Positions 14,127 through 22,943 of a stretch of 64,000 nt of DNA are shown here, in pieces. Position numbers and translations under genes: made by a program. The DNA comes from Mycobacterium lepraemurium (GTDB lineage: Bacteria; Actinomycetota; Actinomycetes; Mycobacteriales; Mycobacteriaceae): assembly GCA_002291465.1 (NCBI GenBank), contig CP021238.1, forward strand, positions 1,798,001 through 1,862,000, written 5' to 3'. The notes under the pieces are model-generated. The model was not told the origin of the DNA and did not search any database. It saw nothing but the letters and a program-made list of their open reading frames with translations. The stretch's first letter is position 1; each line of letters starts with the position of its first letter.

Positions 14127-14761
14127 CCGCACCGCAGCGGCGAGGGCTGAACGACGTCGTCACGCGGATGTGGAGCTTCCTGGCGCCGGCGTATGACCTG
14201 CCCTTCCTGCAGCAGTGGGTGTACCGGCCTCCGCACAACGAGGTGATAGCCCAGCTGCGCAACCACGGTTCGCGCAGAATCGCCGACATCGCTTGCGGCA
14301 CAGGGATACTCAGCGAGCGGATCCAGCGCGAACTGAATCCCGACGAGATCTACGGCGTGGACATGTCCGACGGCATGCTCAACCAGGCGCGGGCGAAATC
14401 GGACCGGGTGCAGTGGTTGCGGGCGCCGGCCGAACAGCTCCCGTTTGACGACGGTGCGCTCGACGCCGTCGTGACGACGTCGGCGTTTCACTTCTTCGAC
14501 CAGCCGGCGGCGTTGCGGGAATTCCATCGCGTGCTGCCCCCCGGGGGGTTGGTGGCCGTCTCGGCGCTCAGTACCCGGCGACCGCTGCTGCAGGCATCCG
14601 CCGACAGCAGGTGGAAGCCGCAGCACAACGCGTCGGCTCCCGAGATGCGCAAGCTGTTCGAGGACGCGGGGTTCGTGATCGGCGATCAGTATCGGATCCC
14701 GCGACCGGCCTGGACGCGCCTGGTTTCTGACCTGCTGACCGTCGGCACCAAACGCGACTAG
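14123..14761 (+). CDS. Class I SAM-dependent methyltransferase (Methyltransf_11/25 type)
   Basis: Intact 212-residue protein starting at the ATG that overlaps the previous stop. Motif I is [15 protein letters not shown] (about 52-66), followed by the acidic residue of motif II in [12 protein letters not shown] and motif post-I/IV in [19 protein letters not shown]. The predicted activity is transfer of a methyl group from SAM to a small molecule; substrate unknown. It probably formed an operon with the decayed upstream methyltransferase. Confidence 0.85.
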
Positions 14762-14803
14762 TGAAGCCGGGACGAAATGCCTTCGCCGGCAACGGCATAA
14801 CTG

Positions 14804-14842
14804 ACGACGCCCGCCTCACCTGATCGGCGAGGCGGGCGTCGT
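14804..14842. terminator. Strong hairpin between convergent genes
   Basis: A perfect 14-bp inverted repeat (ACGACGCCCGCCTC at 14804-14817, complement at 14829-14842) with an 11-nt loop, followed by TTT. It sits between the end of the methyltransferase (14761) and the end of the convergent secreted-protein gene (14855), the expected place for a bidirectional terminator. Confidence 0.7.
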
Positions 14843-14854
14843 TTCAGCTATGGC

Positions 14855-15354
14855 TCACAGCGGGATCCACACTCCGAAGAACCAGAAGCCCCATTGGTTG
14901 AACCCGGGATCCCAGACGGGAGTCTCTCGGAGCCCCAGTAGTTGATCGGGCCGTGATCCCAGTGCCCGCCGGGCGGAGGGAGCGGTCGATCCCACGCCGG
15001 ACGCGGTGGTTCACCCGGTCCCCAGGGGGCGGGTCCGTCGCCCCACGGGGCACCGTGGAAGTAGCCACGTTGGGGTTCCCATGCCAGGGACCACCGGGGC
15101 CGCCGGGGTGATCGGGACCGCCGGGCCCGCCCGGGCCGCCCGGATCATTGGGGCCGGTCGGGTGGTGGAAATCTCCGGGCTGCGACCCGCCATGGCCGGG
15201 GCCGCCGGCGGGAGGGGCGCCATGCCCGCCCGGAGGGGGTGGTGCCCCGGGAATGGGCGCCGGCGAACCCGGCGCCCATTCCCAACGCGGCGGCGCCGAG
15301 TGCCCCGGCGATGCTCACCCTCCGACAAATTGCTTCAACCTCACGATGCTTCAC
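14855..15354 (-). pseudogene. Secreted Pro/Gly/Trp-rich protein, frameshifted
   Basis: From the ATG at 15354 the signal region MKHREVEAICRRVSIAGALG and an Ala/Gly-rich segment to GAGFAGA are in frame. The rest is spread over other frames: IPGAPPPPGGHGAPPAGG, then GYFHGAPWGDGPAPWGPG and HWDHGPINYWG, then a conserved-looking end TPVWDPGFNQWGFWFFGVWI ending at a TGA, 14855-14857. At least three small indels (near 15262, 15075 and 14920) are needed to join them. Small exported proteins with such WGFWFFG-like ends occur in mycobacteria; function unknown. Confidence 0.65.
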
Positions 15355-15562
15355 CTATCCACTCGGTCCACTCGGGATCTCTGCAAAAGGGGAATCCTCG
15401 AACACCCCCGACACCACCCCGACACTAGATAGCTTCCCTATGGACCAGCTGTGTCCCGCCTGTGCAAAGCATTGATCTCGGTCAACCGGCACCCGCGAGC
15501 GCAGGTTTGGCAAGGCTATGTTGGCTAGCCGCGCACGGTTTTCCTCATATATCGTTGCCGCC

Positions 15563-16276
15563 GTGTCGAGTACGCCACACCCGGCCGAACCCCACATCGG
15601 TTCGGTGTCCTCGAAGTTGAATTGGCTGCGCGCCGGCGTTTTGGGCGCCAACGACGGAATCGTCTCCACCGCAGGCATTGTCGTGGGCGTGGCGGCGGCC
15701 ACGGCGCTGCGCGCTCCCATCCTGACCGCCGGCAGCGCCGGACTGGTGGCGGGGGCCGTGTCGATGGCGCTGGGCGAATACGTCTCGGTCAGCACCCAGC
15801 GCGATACCGAGAAGGCGCTCCTGATCCAGGAGCATCAGGAACTGCGTGACGATCCGGCCGCCGAACTCGACGAGCTCGCCGCACTCTACGAAGCCAAGGG
15901 TCTGACCGCGGCGACGGCCCGTACCGTGGCCGAGGAACTCACCGATCAGAATCCGTTGCTGGCCCATGCCGAGGTCGAGCTGGGCATCACTCCCGAGGAG
16001 CTGACGAATCCGTGGCATGCCGCGTCGTCCTCGGCGCTCTCGTTCGCCATCGGCGCGTTGCTCCCGTTGATGGCGATTCTGCTGCCGCCGCCGACGTGGC
16101 GGATTCCGATCACCGTCGTGGCGGTGCTCATCGCGCTGGTGATCACCGGCGCGGTATCGGCCCGCCTCGGTGGCGCGCCGCAGCTTCGCGCCGTGGCGCG
16201 TAACGCCATCGGAGGCAGCCTCGCACTGGCGGTCACCTACACGATCGGCCACGTGGTCGGGGCCGCGATCGACTGA
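15563..16276 (+). CDS. VIT/CCC1-family vacuolar-type iron/manganese transporter
   Basis: Intact 237-residue membrane protein. I chose the GTG at 15563 because the conserved start SSTPHPAEPHIGSVS follows; an ATG at 15518 is an alternative. The first helix region WLRAGVLGANDGIVSTAGIV carries the family's Asp used in metal transport, followed by AVSMALGEYVSVSTQRDTE, then a cytosolic Glu-rich helical hairpin (metal-binding, about 95-150), and three C-terminal helices. It probably moves Fe2+ or Mn2+ out of the cytosol. Transcribed alone; no lesion. Confidence 0.85.
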   Translation: MSSTPHPAEPHIGSVSSKLNWLRAGVLGANDGIVSTAGIVVGVAAATALRAPILTAGSAGLVAGAVSMALGEYVSVSTQRDTEKALLIQEHQELRDDPAAELDELAALYEAKGLTAATARTVAEELTDQNPLLAHAEVELGITPEELTNPWHAASSSALSFAIGALLPLMAILLPPPTWRIPITVVAVLIALVITGAVSARLGGAPQLRAVARNAIGGSLALAVTYTIGHVVGAAID

Positions 16277-16374
16277 CCACGCCGGCGCATCCGCCGACTG
16301 GAAGCGCAACTGTAAGATCCACGGTTGCGGTCCTCAGCAGAGGCCGCACAACCCGTCGCGTGAAGGGTTATGCA

Positions 16375-17218
16375 GTGGCCGAACCCAATGTCATTCCCGA
16401 TCAACCTCGCTGGGCTGACGGGCTGCCGTATTTCGTGCGCGCCGGAAACGATTTGGTACCAACCGAAATCGCGCGCGGCGGATGGGGGCCATCGCTCAGC
16501 GGCCATGTCGTCGGCGGACTCTTGGCGTGGGCCGTCGAGCAAGCTGCCCCTGACGCCGGCCTGCAACCGGCCCGGTTGACCGTCGACTTGCCTCGGTCGA
16601 CGGCGCTGGAACCACTCCGGGTGCGCACTCAGGTGCGCCACGACCGGCGGTGGTTACGGCTGGTCGAGGCCGTCATCAGCCAAAACGACGCCGTCGTGGC
16701 GCAGGCGAGCGCGCTGTTTCTGCGCCGCGGCCCTCAGCCCGACGGGTGGGTCTGGTCACCTCCGGTGCAGATGCCGCCGCTCCCACTGGACCAGACCTAC
16801 TCGACGCTTTTCATGCGCACCTACGGCTGGGGCTCAAAGGTGCAGAACCCCGACCCTCACTGGTCGCAGACCGACGGCCCGAAATACACCTGGATACACG
16901 AGACGCGCCCACTGATCGACGACGAGCCGCTCAGCGCATTCACCCGCGCGGGGATGGCCGGTGACATCACCGCGCCGATCGCCAACTGAGGCAGCAAGGC
17001 ACTGCAGTTCATCAACGCCGACTACACGCTCACGCTGAGCCGGTTGCCCGAGGGCGACCACATCCGGGCTCGCCTCGCTCACCCACCACAGCCACGACGG
17101 CGTTGCCAGCGTCTCGGCCGTCCTGGTCGACACCGCGGGCCCGATCGGCACCGGACTGTCGGTTGCCATCGCGCACTCGGGATTTCGTCCGCCATCCGCC
17201 GACCCGCCGGCGCGGTGA
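16375..17218 (+). pseudogene. Acyl-CoA thioesterase-family protein (TesB-like double hotdog), disrupted
   Basis: GTG at 16375 with AAGGG upstream begins AEPNVIPDQPRWADGLPYF. The N-terminal hotdog is visible (GGWGPSLSGHVVGGLLAWAVEQ; RLTVDLPRSTALEPLRV). An in-frame TGA at 16987-16989 replaces what should be Trp in TNWGSKGLQF-type sequence; downstream codons GSKALQFINADYTLTLSR are still recognisable. A frameshift near 17065 moves the end into another frame (VSAVLVDTAGPIGTGLS) that closes at 17216-17218, seven bases before the acyl-CoA synthetase start. Probably once co-transcribed with that synthetase. Confidence 0.8.
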
Positions 17219-17224
17219 GTTCCG

Positions 17225-18757
17225 GTGACGTTCTGGTCGCTGATTGCCGAGGCTGCACGACGTGGGTCACCCCGGCCACTTCTCGCCGACGAGCACGGCC
17301 GCAGCATGACCGCACGTCAGCTGCACGACGCCGCATGCGTCGCCGCGGCCGCGCTGGCCGAGCGGGGAGTCCGCCGGGGCGCAGTCGTGTCCTGGCAGTT
17401 GCCCACCACGCTGGAGACCATGGTGCTGATGGCCGCGCTGGTCCGGCTCGGTGCCGTGCAGAACCCGATCATCCCGGTCCTGCGGGAAAGCGAAGTCCGC
17501 TTCATCACCGGCCAGCTGAACACCGAATACTTTGTGGCGCCTGGGCTTTGGCACGGCTTCGATCACGGCGGGCTGGCTCGGGCGCTGTCGGCCGAACAGG
17601 GTTTTGAGGTCATCACCGTCGACCTGGCGGCACCGTCGGCCGCCGGTGCGCTGCGCCTGCCCGGCGCCGATCCCGATTACCTGCCGGCGCCGCCGCAATC
17701 CGCCGACGAGGCGCGCTGGATCTACTACTCGTCGGGGACCACCGCCGCTCCCAAGGGGATTCGTCATACCGACAGCTCGGTCATCGCCTGCTCGGCGGGA
17801 GTGGTCGGCATGGTGGGGGCCACCAGCAGCGACGGCGATCCGATCGCCTTTCCGGTCGCACACATCGGCGGGGCCGCCATGCTGGCCACCGCACTGCTGA
17901 CCGGCATGCGGTTAGTGCTGTTCGAGGCGTTCGACCCGGCCGCCACTTCGCTGGCCATCGCCGCGCACAATCCGACCTTCCTGGGCACCACGACGCCCTT
18001 CTTCGTCGCCTACCTCGAAGCCCAACGGGCCCAAGGGAATCGGCCACTATTCCCGTCGCTGCGGGGATGCCTGGCCGGAGGCGCACCCATCACCGCCGAG
18101 TTGAGTCGACGGGTCCGCGACACCTTCGGGGTGGCCGGCATCGCCAACGCCTGGGGAATGACCGAGTTCCCCTGCGCGACATCCCCGTCGCTGACCGCGG
18201 CACCCGAGGTGCTCGACCATACCGTGGGGCAGCCGGTGCCCGGCGTCGAAGTCCGCGTGGTCGACGGCGCAGAGAATGAACTGGCTGCCGGGCAGGAAGG
18301 CGAGCTGCGGCTCAAGGGACCCCAGTGCTTCCTCGGCTACGCCGACCCGACGCTGGACGCCGACGCCTTCGACGACCAGGGCTGGCTGCGCACCGGCGAT
18401 CTCGGAATGATCGACGCCGACGGCAACGTCCGCGTCACGGGCTGCACGAAAGACGCGATCATCCACAATGCGGAGAACATCTCGGCCCTCGAGATCGAGA
18501 ACGTGCTAGCGGCGCATCCCGCCGTCGCCGACGTCGCCGTCATCGGGATCCCCGACCCGCGCACCGGCGAACGGGTCTGCGCCGTCGTGGTACCCGCGAC
18601 GGCCGACGGCGTTACGCTGGAATCCCTTGTGCAACACTGCCGATCACGCGGGCTGAGCCGCTACAAACACCCCGAGCACCTGGTCGTCGTCGACACCCTC
18701 CCGCGCAACCAGTTCGGCAAGGTGATCAAGAAGGACCTGCGCGACGCCTTCGGGTGA
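17225..18757 (+). CDS. AMP-forming acyl-CoA synthetase (FadD family)
   Basis: Open 510-residue frame starting at GTG 17225. ANL-superfamily motifs are clear: P-loop-like YYSSGTTAAPKGIRH (about 163-177), AWGMTEFP (A5), WLRTGDLGMIDADGNV (A7) and the C-terminal catalytic Lys in NQFGKVIKKD. It should adenylate a carboxylic acid and load it onto CoA; the closest resemblance is to cyclohexanecarboxylate/fatty-acid ligases. Odd: the hinge motif usually written GRTKD reads GCTKD (Cys407, codon 18443-18445) and a nearby Arg is His414, both consistent with C-to-T/G-to-A changes. The enzyme may be crippled despite its intact frame. Confidence 0.85.
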   Translation: MTFWSLIAEAARRGSPRPLLADEHGRSMTARQLHDAACVAAAALAERGVRRGAVVSWQLPTTLETMVLMAALVRLGAVQNPIIPVLRESEVRFITGQLNTEYFVAPGLWHGFDHGGLARALSAEQGFEVITVDLAAPSAAGALRLPGADPDYLPAPPQSADEARWIYYSSGTTAAPKGIRHTDSSVIACSAGVVGMVGATSSDGDPIAFPVAHIGGAAMLATALLTGMRLVLFEAFDPAATSLAIAAHNPTFLGTTTPFFVAYLEAQRAQGNRPLFPSLRGCLAGGAPITAELSRRVRDTFGVAGIANAWGMTEFPCATSPSLTAAPEVLDHTVGQPVPGVEVRVVDGAENELAAGQEGELRLKGPQCFLGYADPTLDADAFDDQGWLRTGDLGMIDADGNVRVTGCTKDAIIHNAENISALEIENVLAAHPAVADVAVIGIPDPRTGERVCAVVVPATADGVTLESLVQHCRSRGLSRYKHPEHLVVVDTLPRNQFGKVIKKDLRDAFG

Positions 18758-18798
18758 TGCTGGGTGAGCCTGGGCCGGGCACGCGTATTCGCGCGGAT

Positions 18799-18844
18799 GT
18801 AACGCCACGGCGAGAATTCGCCCGGATTTCCGCCGTGGCGTTAC
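18799..18844. terminator. Hairpin between convergent genes
   Basis: A 14-bp perfect inverted repeat (GTAACGCCACGGCG at 18799-18812 and its complement at 18831-18844) with an 18-nt loop. It lies between the acyl-CoA synthetase end and the convergent TIGR03085 gene end. The downstream half is followed by two copies of TTACGAGCGC. There is no T-run, so it could also be a dispersed intergenic palindrome. Confidence 0.5.
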
Positions 18845-18887
18845 GAGCGCGTTACGAGCGCCGACCCGCGCGGACGGGCGCGGACGG

Positions 18888-19508
18888 CTAGAGGCCCTCG
18901 GGGGCGTCGCGGACCGCCTGCACCGCGGCCGCGTCACCCTCGAAATCGACCCGGGCCGCTCGCCCCACGGCGAACAGCAGCAGCTCCTCGGGCGCCCCGG
19001 TCACCGTGACCGCCGGGCCCCGTGCGGCGGTGAGCACGGTCTTGCCCTCCGGGGTGCGCAACGCCACCCGGGCGGGGGTCTTGGCCAGGGTGAGCCGGGC
19101 CATCAGCGGCAGGGTGCGCCGCAGCGTGCGGGCCAGCGCCGGTTCCAGCGCACGCGGCGTCCAATCCGGCTGGGCGCGTCGCACATCCTCGTGGTGGATG
19201 AACATCTCGCCCACATTGGCGACCGGGTCCAGCAACTTGAACGGGGAGTAGGCCGGAGGGCCGGCGGCGACCTTGTCCAGCAACTGGTCCCAGTCGTTCT
19301 GCTCAGTGACCTGGCTCTGCACCCTGGCGGTGTGCGAGGCCAAGAACGGGATCATGATGCCCGGCGTCGCGTCGGGCCGATACTCTCGGATCACCAGGTG
19401 CGCGGCCAGGTCCCGCGTCGTCCAACCCTCGCACAGGGTGGGCGCATCCGGGCCGACGCCACGCAGAGTTTCCACCAGGGCGGCGCGTTCCCGTCGAGCA
19501 ACAGACAT
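18888..19508 (-). CDS. TIGR03085-family metal-binding protein (DinB/MDMPI-like)
   Basis: Intact 206-residue protein from the ATG at 19508 (SVARRERAALVETLRGVG). The four-helix DinB/mycothiol-dependent-maleylpyruvate-isomerase-like fold is suggested by CEGWTTRDLAAHLVIREYRP (first metal His at HLV) and by NVGEMFIHHEDVRRAQP (metal HxxxH-like). The C-terminal half TPEGKTVLTAARGPAVTVTG is the MDMPI C-like domain. Presumed thiol- or metal-dependent enzyme; substrate unknown. Divergent from htpG. Confidence 0.8.
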   Translation of the reverse strand: MSVARRERAALVETLRGVGPDAPTLCEGWTTRDLAAHLVIREYRPDATPGIMIPFLASHTARVQSQVTEQNDWDQLLDKVAAGPPAYSPFKLLDPVANVGEMFIHHEDVRRAQPDWTPRALEPALARTLRRTLPLMARLTLAKTPARVALRTPEGKTVLTAARGPAVTVTGAPEELLLFAVGRAARVDFEGDAAAVQAVRDAPEGL

Positions 19509-19596
19509 GGGTTCAGCGTAGGGCCTGCCCCCCCCCGGGCGGCGACCATCGATTACTCGGTAAATTTGAAACGTCAAGTTTTCGAGGGGGAATGCC

Positions 19597-21531
19597 ATGA
19601 ACGCGCGCGTCGAGCAGTTGGAGTTTCAAGCCGAGGCTCGGCAGCTGCTGGATCTGATGGTCCACTCCGTGTACTCCAACAAGGACTCGTTCCTGCGGGA
19701 GTTGATCTCGAACGCTTCCGACGCACTGGACAAGCTGCGGCTGGAAGCCTTCCGCAACAAGGACCTCGACGTCGACACCTCCGACCTGCACATCCAGATC
19801 GAGGTGGACAAGGATGCGCGCACCCTGACCATCCGCGACAACGGCATCGGCATGACCCGCGCCGAGGTAGTCGACCTGATCGGCACCCTGGCCAAGTCGG
19901 GCACCGCCGAACTGCGCCAACAACTCCGCGAAGCCAAGAAAGCCCAGAACGAAGCCGCCTCAGAGGAACTCATCGGCCAGTTCGGCATCGGCTTCTACTC
20001 CAGCTTCATGGTGGCCGACAAGGTCGAACTGCTCACCCGCAAGGCCGGCGAGAGCGAGGCCACCAAATGGGAGTCGAGCGGCGAGGGCACCTACACCATC
20101 GAATCGGTGGAGAACGCCCCGCAGGGAACCTCGGTCACCCTGCAGCTGAAGCCCGAGGACGCCGAGGACGAGCTGCACGACTACACCTCGGAGTTCAAGA
20201 TCAAGAGCCTGGTCAAGAAGTACTCCGACTTCATCGCCTGGCCCATCCAGATGGAGGTGGAGCGGCGCACGCCCGCCACCGAAGAGGGCGGCGAGGAGAC
20301 CGTCACCCGGGAGGTCGAGACCCTCAACTCGATGAAGGCCCTGTGGGCCCGGCCCAAGGACGAGGTCCCCGAGGAGGAGTACAAGGAATTCTACAAGCAC
20401 ATCGCGCACGCCTGGGACGACCCGCTCGAGGTCATCGCGATGAAGGCCGAGGGTACCTTCGAGTACCAGGCGCTGCTGTTCATCCCATCCCATGCCCCGT
20501 TCGACCTGTTCAACCGGGACGCGCACACCGGCATCCAGCTCTACGTCAAGCGGGTGTTCATCATGGGCGACTGCGACCAGCTGATGCCCGAATACCTGCG
20601 CTTCGTCAAGGGTGTCGTTGACGCACAGGACATGTCGCTCAACGTGTCCCGCGAGATCCTGCAACAGGACCGGCAGATCAAGGCCATCCGGCGGCGGCTG
20701 ACCAAGAAGGTCCTGTCCACCATCAAGGAGTTGCAATCCGAGCGGCCCGACGACTACCGGACCTTCTGGACCCAGTTCGGCCGGGTGGTCAAGGAGGGTC
20801 TGCTGTCGGACTTCGACAACCAGGAGACGCTGCTGCAGCTCTGCTCCTTCGCCTCGACGCACAGCGAGGAGGAGGCCACCACGCTGGCCCAGTACGTGGA
20901 GCGAATGAAGGAAGGGCAGACGCAGATCTTCTACGCCGCCGGCGAGACGCGCCAGCAGATCCTCAAGTCGCCGCATCTGGAGGCGTTCAAGGCCAAGGGC
21001 TACGAGGTGCTGCTGCTCACCGACCCGGTCGACGAGGTCTGGGTGGGAACCGTCACCGAATTCGACGGCAAGCCGCTGCAGTCAATCGCCAAGGGCGAGG
21101 TGGACCTGAGCGCCGAGGGCGAGGAGAGCCAGGCCGAGCGGGAAGAACAGCAGAAGGAATTCGCCGACCTGCTTGCCTGGCTGAAGGACACCCTGTCCGA
21201 CCACGTCAAGGAGGTCCGGCTGTCCAACCGGCTGACCGACTCGCCGGCCTGCCTGATCACCGACGCCTTCGGCATCACACCGGCGCTGGCCCGGCTCTAC
21301 CACGCCTCCGGGCAGGACATTCCGGTGGGCAAGCGAATACTGGAACTCAATCCCAAGCACCCCCTGGTCACCGGCCTGCGCCAAGCCCACCAGGACCGCG
21401 CCGAAGATCCGTCCGTCGGCGAGACCGCGGAGTTGCTTTACGGCACAGCGCTTCTGGCCGAGGGCGGCGCCCTCGACGACCCGGCCCGGTTCGCCGAGAT
21501 ACTGGCCGACCGGTTGGCCCGCACCCTGTAG
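19597..21531 (+). CDS. htpG: Molecular chaperone HtpG (Hsp90)
   Basis: Intact 644-residue bacterial Hsp90, equal in length to the mycobacterial family (Rv2299c). The GHKL ATPase is complete: LRELISNASDALDKLR (Glu for water activation, Asn for Mg), IRDNGIGMTRAEV and QFGIGFYSSFMVAD (lid glycines). The middle domain contains LYVKRVFIMGDCDQLMPEYL and the catalytic-loop Arg in SREILQQDR. The C-terminal dimerisation region ends near LADRLARTL. A cytosolic ATP-dependent chaperone. The start ATG at 19597 has GAGGGGGAAT just upstream as a Shine-Dalgarno. No lesion, in strong contrast with neighbours. Confidence 0.97.
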   Translation: MNARVEQLEFQAEARQLLDLMVHSVYSNKDSFLRELISNASDALDKLRLEAFRNKDLDVDTSDLHIQIEVDKDARTLTIRDNGIGMTRAEVVDLIGTLAKSGTAELRQQLREAKKAQNEAASEELIGQFGIGFYSSFMVADKVELLTRKAGESEATKWESSGEGTYTIESVENAPQGTSVTLQLKPEDAEDELHDYTSEFKIKSLVKKYSDFIAWPIQMEVERRTPATEEGGEETVTREVETLNSMKALWARPKDEVPEEEYKEFYKHIAHAWDDPLEVIAMKAEGTFEYQALLFIPSHAPFDLFNRDAHTGIQLYVKRVFIMGDCDQLMPEYLRFVKGVVDAQDMSLNVSREILQQDRQIKAIRRRLTKKVLSTIKELQSERPDDYRTFWTQFGRVVKEGLLSDFDNQETLLQLCSFASTHSEEEATTLAQYVERMKEGQTQIFYAAGETRQQILKSPHLEAFKAKGYEVLLLTDPVDEVWVGTVTEFDGKPLQSIAKGEVDLSAEGEESQAEREEQQKEFADLLAWLKDTLSDHVKEVRLSNRLTDSPACLITDAFGITPALARLYHASGQDIPVGKRILELNPKHPLVTGLRQAHQDRAEDPSVGETAELLYGTALLAEGGALDDPARFAEILADRLARTL

Positions 21532-21601
21532 CCCCGGGCCGCTGCGGCAAATCGGCGAATTCGGGGATTGAAAAGCGGCCGGGCAGGGATGCTTAAGTCC
21601 C

Positions 21602-21937
21602 ATGGCCGAGTTCCGCGTGATCGACCCGCACGGGCAGGTGGTCGCGACGCAGAATTTCGCCAACGCCGAGGCCGCACACGCCTGGTTCGTCCACTCGGTC
21701 GGCGGCAACACCGAGCTGGGTTGGCGCATGGAGGTCAACGACGACGGGCAGTGGGCGTTCTTCGATGACACCGAGGGCTTCACCGCCCCGGTGAGCCGAC
21801 GGCCCGAACGACGCTGGATCCGGCTCCCGGAAAACCGAACATGCTGGGCGCCAACCCGATTGGGTGACCCACCGCCGCCGTCGCGAGCTGGCCGTGACGC
21901 GCCGCGTACGCTCTCACCATGCACGTCGACGGGATGA
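21602..21937 (+). CDS. Small conserved hypothetical protein, C-terminus doubtful
   Basis: ATG at 21602 encodes a 111-residue frame. The first ~70 residues look like a real small acidic domain (AEFRVIDPHGQVVATQNFAN, then AHAWFVHSVGGNTELGWRME and GQWAFFDDTEGF). After about residue 70 composition becomes Arg/Pro-rich and the frame overlaps the start of the next gene, so the native stop may have been lost to a small indel near 21815. Function unknown. Confidence 0.55.
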   Translation: MAEFRVIDPHGQVVATQNFANAEAAHAWFVHSVGGNTELGWRMEVNDDGQWAFFDDTEGFTAPVSRRPERRWIRLPENRTCWAPTRLGDPPPPSRAGRDAPRTLSPCTSTG

Positions 21938-22943
21938 CCGTTCCGCAGCCGCTCGGCCAGATCGGCGACCTGGCCCGGCGAACCCAATCCTCCGGGTTCT
22001 CCGGGCTGTTGTTCACCGAGACGGGCCGCACCGCCTAACTGAACGCCGCCGTGGCGTCGCAGGCCGCGCCCGGTCTCGAGCTGTCCACCGGCGTCGCGGT
22101 GGCATTCCCGCGCAGCCCCTTCGTCACCGCTGCGGTGACGTGGGGACTGCAGGAAGCCACCATGGGCCGCTTCCGGCTGGGGTTGGCACCCAGGTGCGCA
22201 CCCACGTGGTCCGGCGCTACAGCGCGGCCTTCGAGCGGCCCGGCCCCCGGCTGCGCGACTACCTGCTCGCCGTCAAGGTGTGCTTCGCGGCGTTTCGGTC
22301 CGGCACGCTCGAGCACCACGGCGACTTCTACGACCTCGACTTCAGCACCCCGCCGTGGAGCCCGGGACCCATCGACGCGCCCGACCCCAAGGTCGATATC
22401 GCGGCGGTGAATCCGTGGATGCTGCGGATGGCGGGCGAAGTGGGCGACGGCGTGCACGTCCATCCGCTCGGCGAACCGGGCTACCTCGCCCGTCACGTCC
22501 TGCCGACGGTCGCCGAGGGAGCGGCCAAGGCGGGACGCTCACCGTCGGACATTGCGATCATCGTGCCGGTGATGACGATCGTCGGGGACAGCGACGAGGA
22601 GCGTGACCAACAGCGCGAAGCCGTGCGCGCCAGCATGGCCTTCTACGGAAGCACGCCGAACTACGCGTTCATCTGGGACGAGGCCGGGTTCGAGGGCACC
22701 ACCGCCCGCATCCGCGAGAAGCAGAAGGCCGGCGACTACGCCGGGATGGCCGCCCAGGTCAGCGACGGCCACATCGCCGTCTTCGCCACCGAGTCGACGT
22801 GGGACGGGTTGGCCGATGCGCTGATCGAGAAATACTCCGGCGCCGCAACGCGTCTGGTCATGTACAACTCGGCGGCGGGCCCGGAGCGCTTCGAGCAGTA
22901 CGGCGAGGTGGCCCGCCGGATACAGCACGCGGTCAGCGGCTGA
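21919..22943 (+). pseudogene. LLM-class F420-dependent oxidoreductase, disrupted
   Basis: ATG at 21919 starts HVDGMTVPQPLGQIGDLARR, the luciferase-like fold entry. The frame meets a TAA at 22036-22038 where a Tyr codon would be expected (GRTA-stop-LNAAVASQA). It then shifts near 22190, where the alternative frame gives TQVRTHVVRRYSAAFERPG. The remaining ~250 codons are open and well formed (PKVDIAAVNPWMLRMAGEV; DGVHVHPLGEPGYLARHVLP) to 22943. Members use deazaflavin F420 for hydride transfer. The 3' end overlaps the convergent NRAMP gene by 11 bp. Confidence 0.85.

Noticed and set aside
18799..18861. Origin-like or attachment site from the palindrome plus TTACGAGCGC repeats
   Set aside because: The position between two convergent stops is better explained by a terminator; no integrase or tRNA is nearby.
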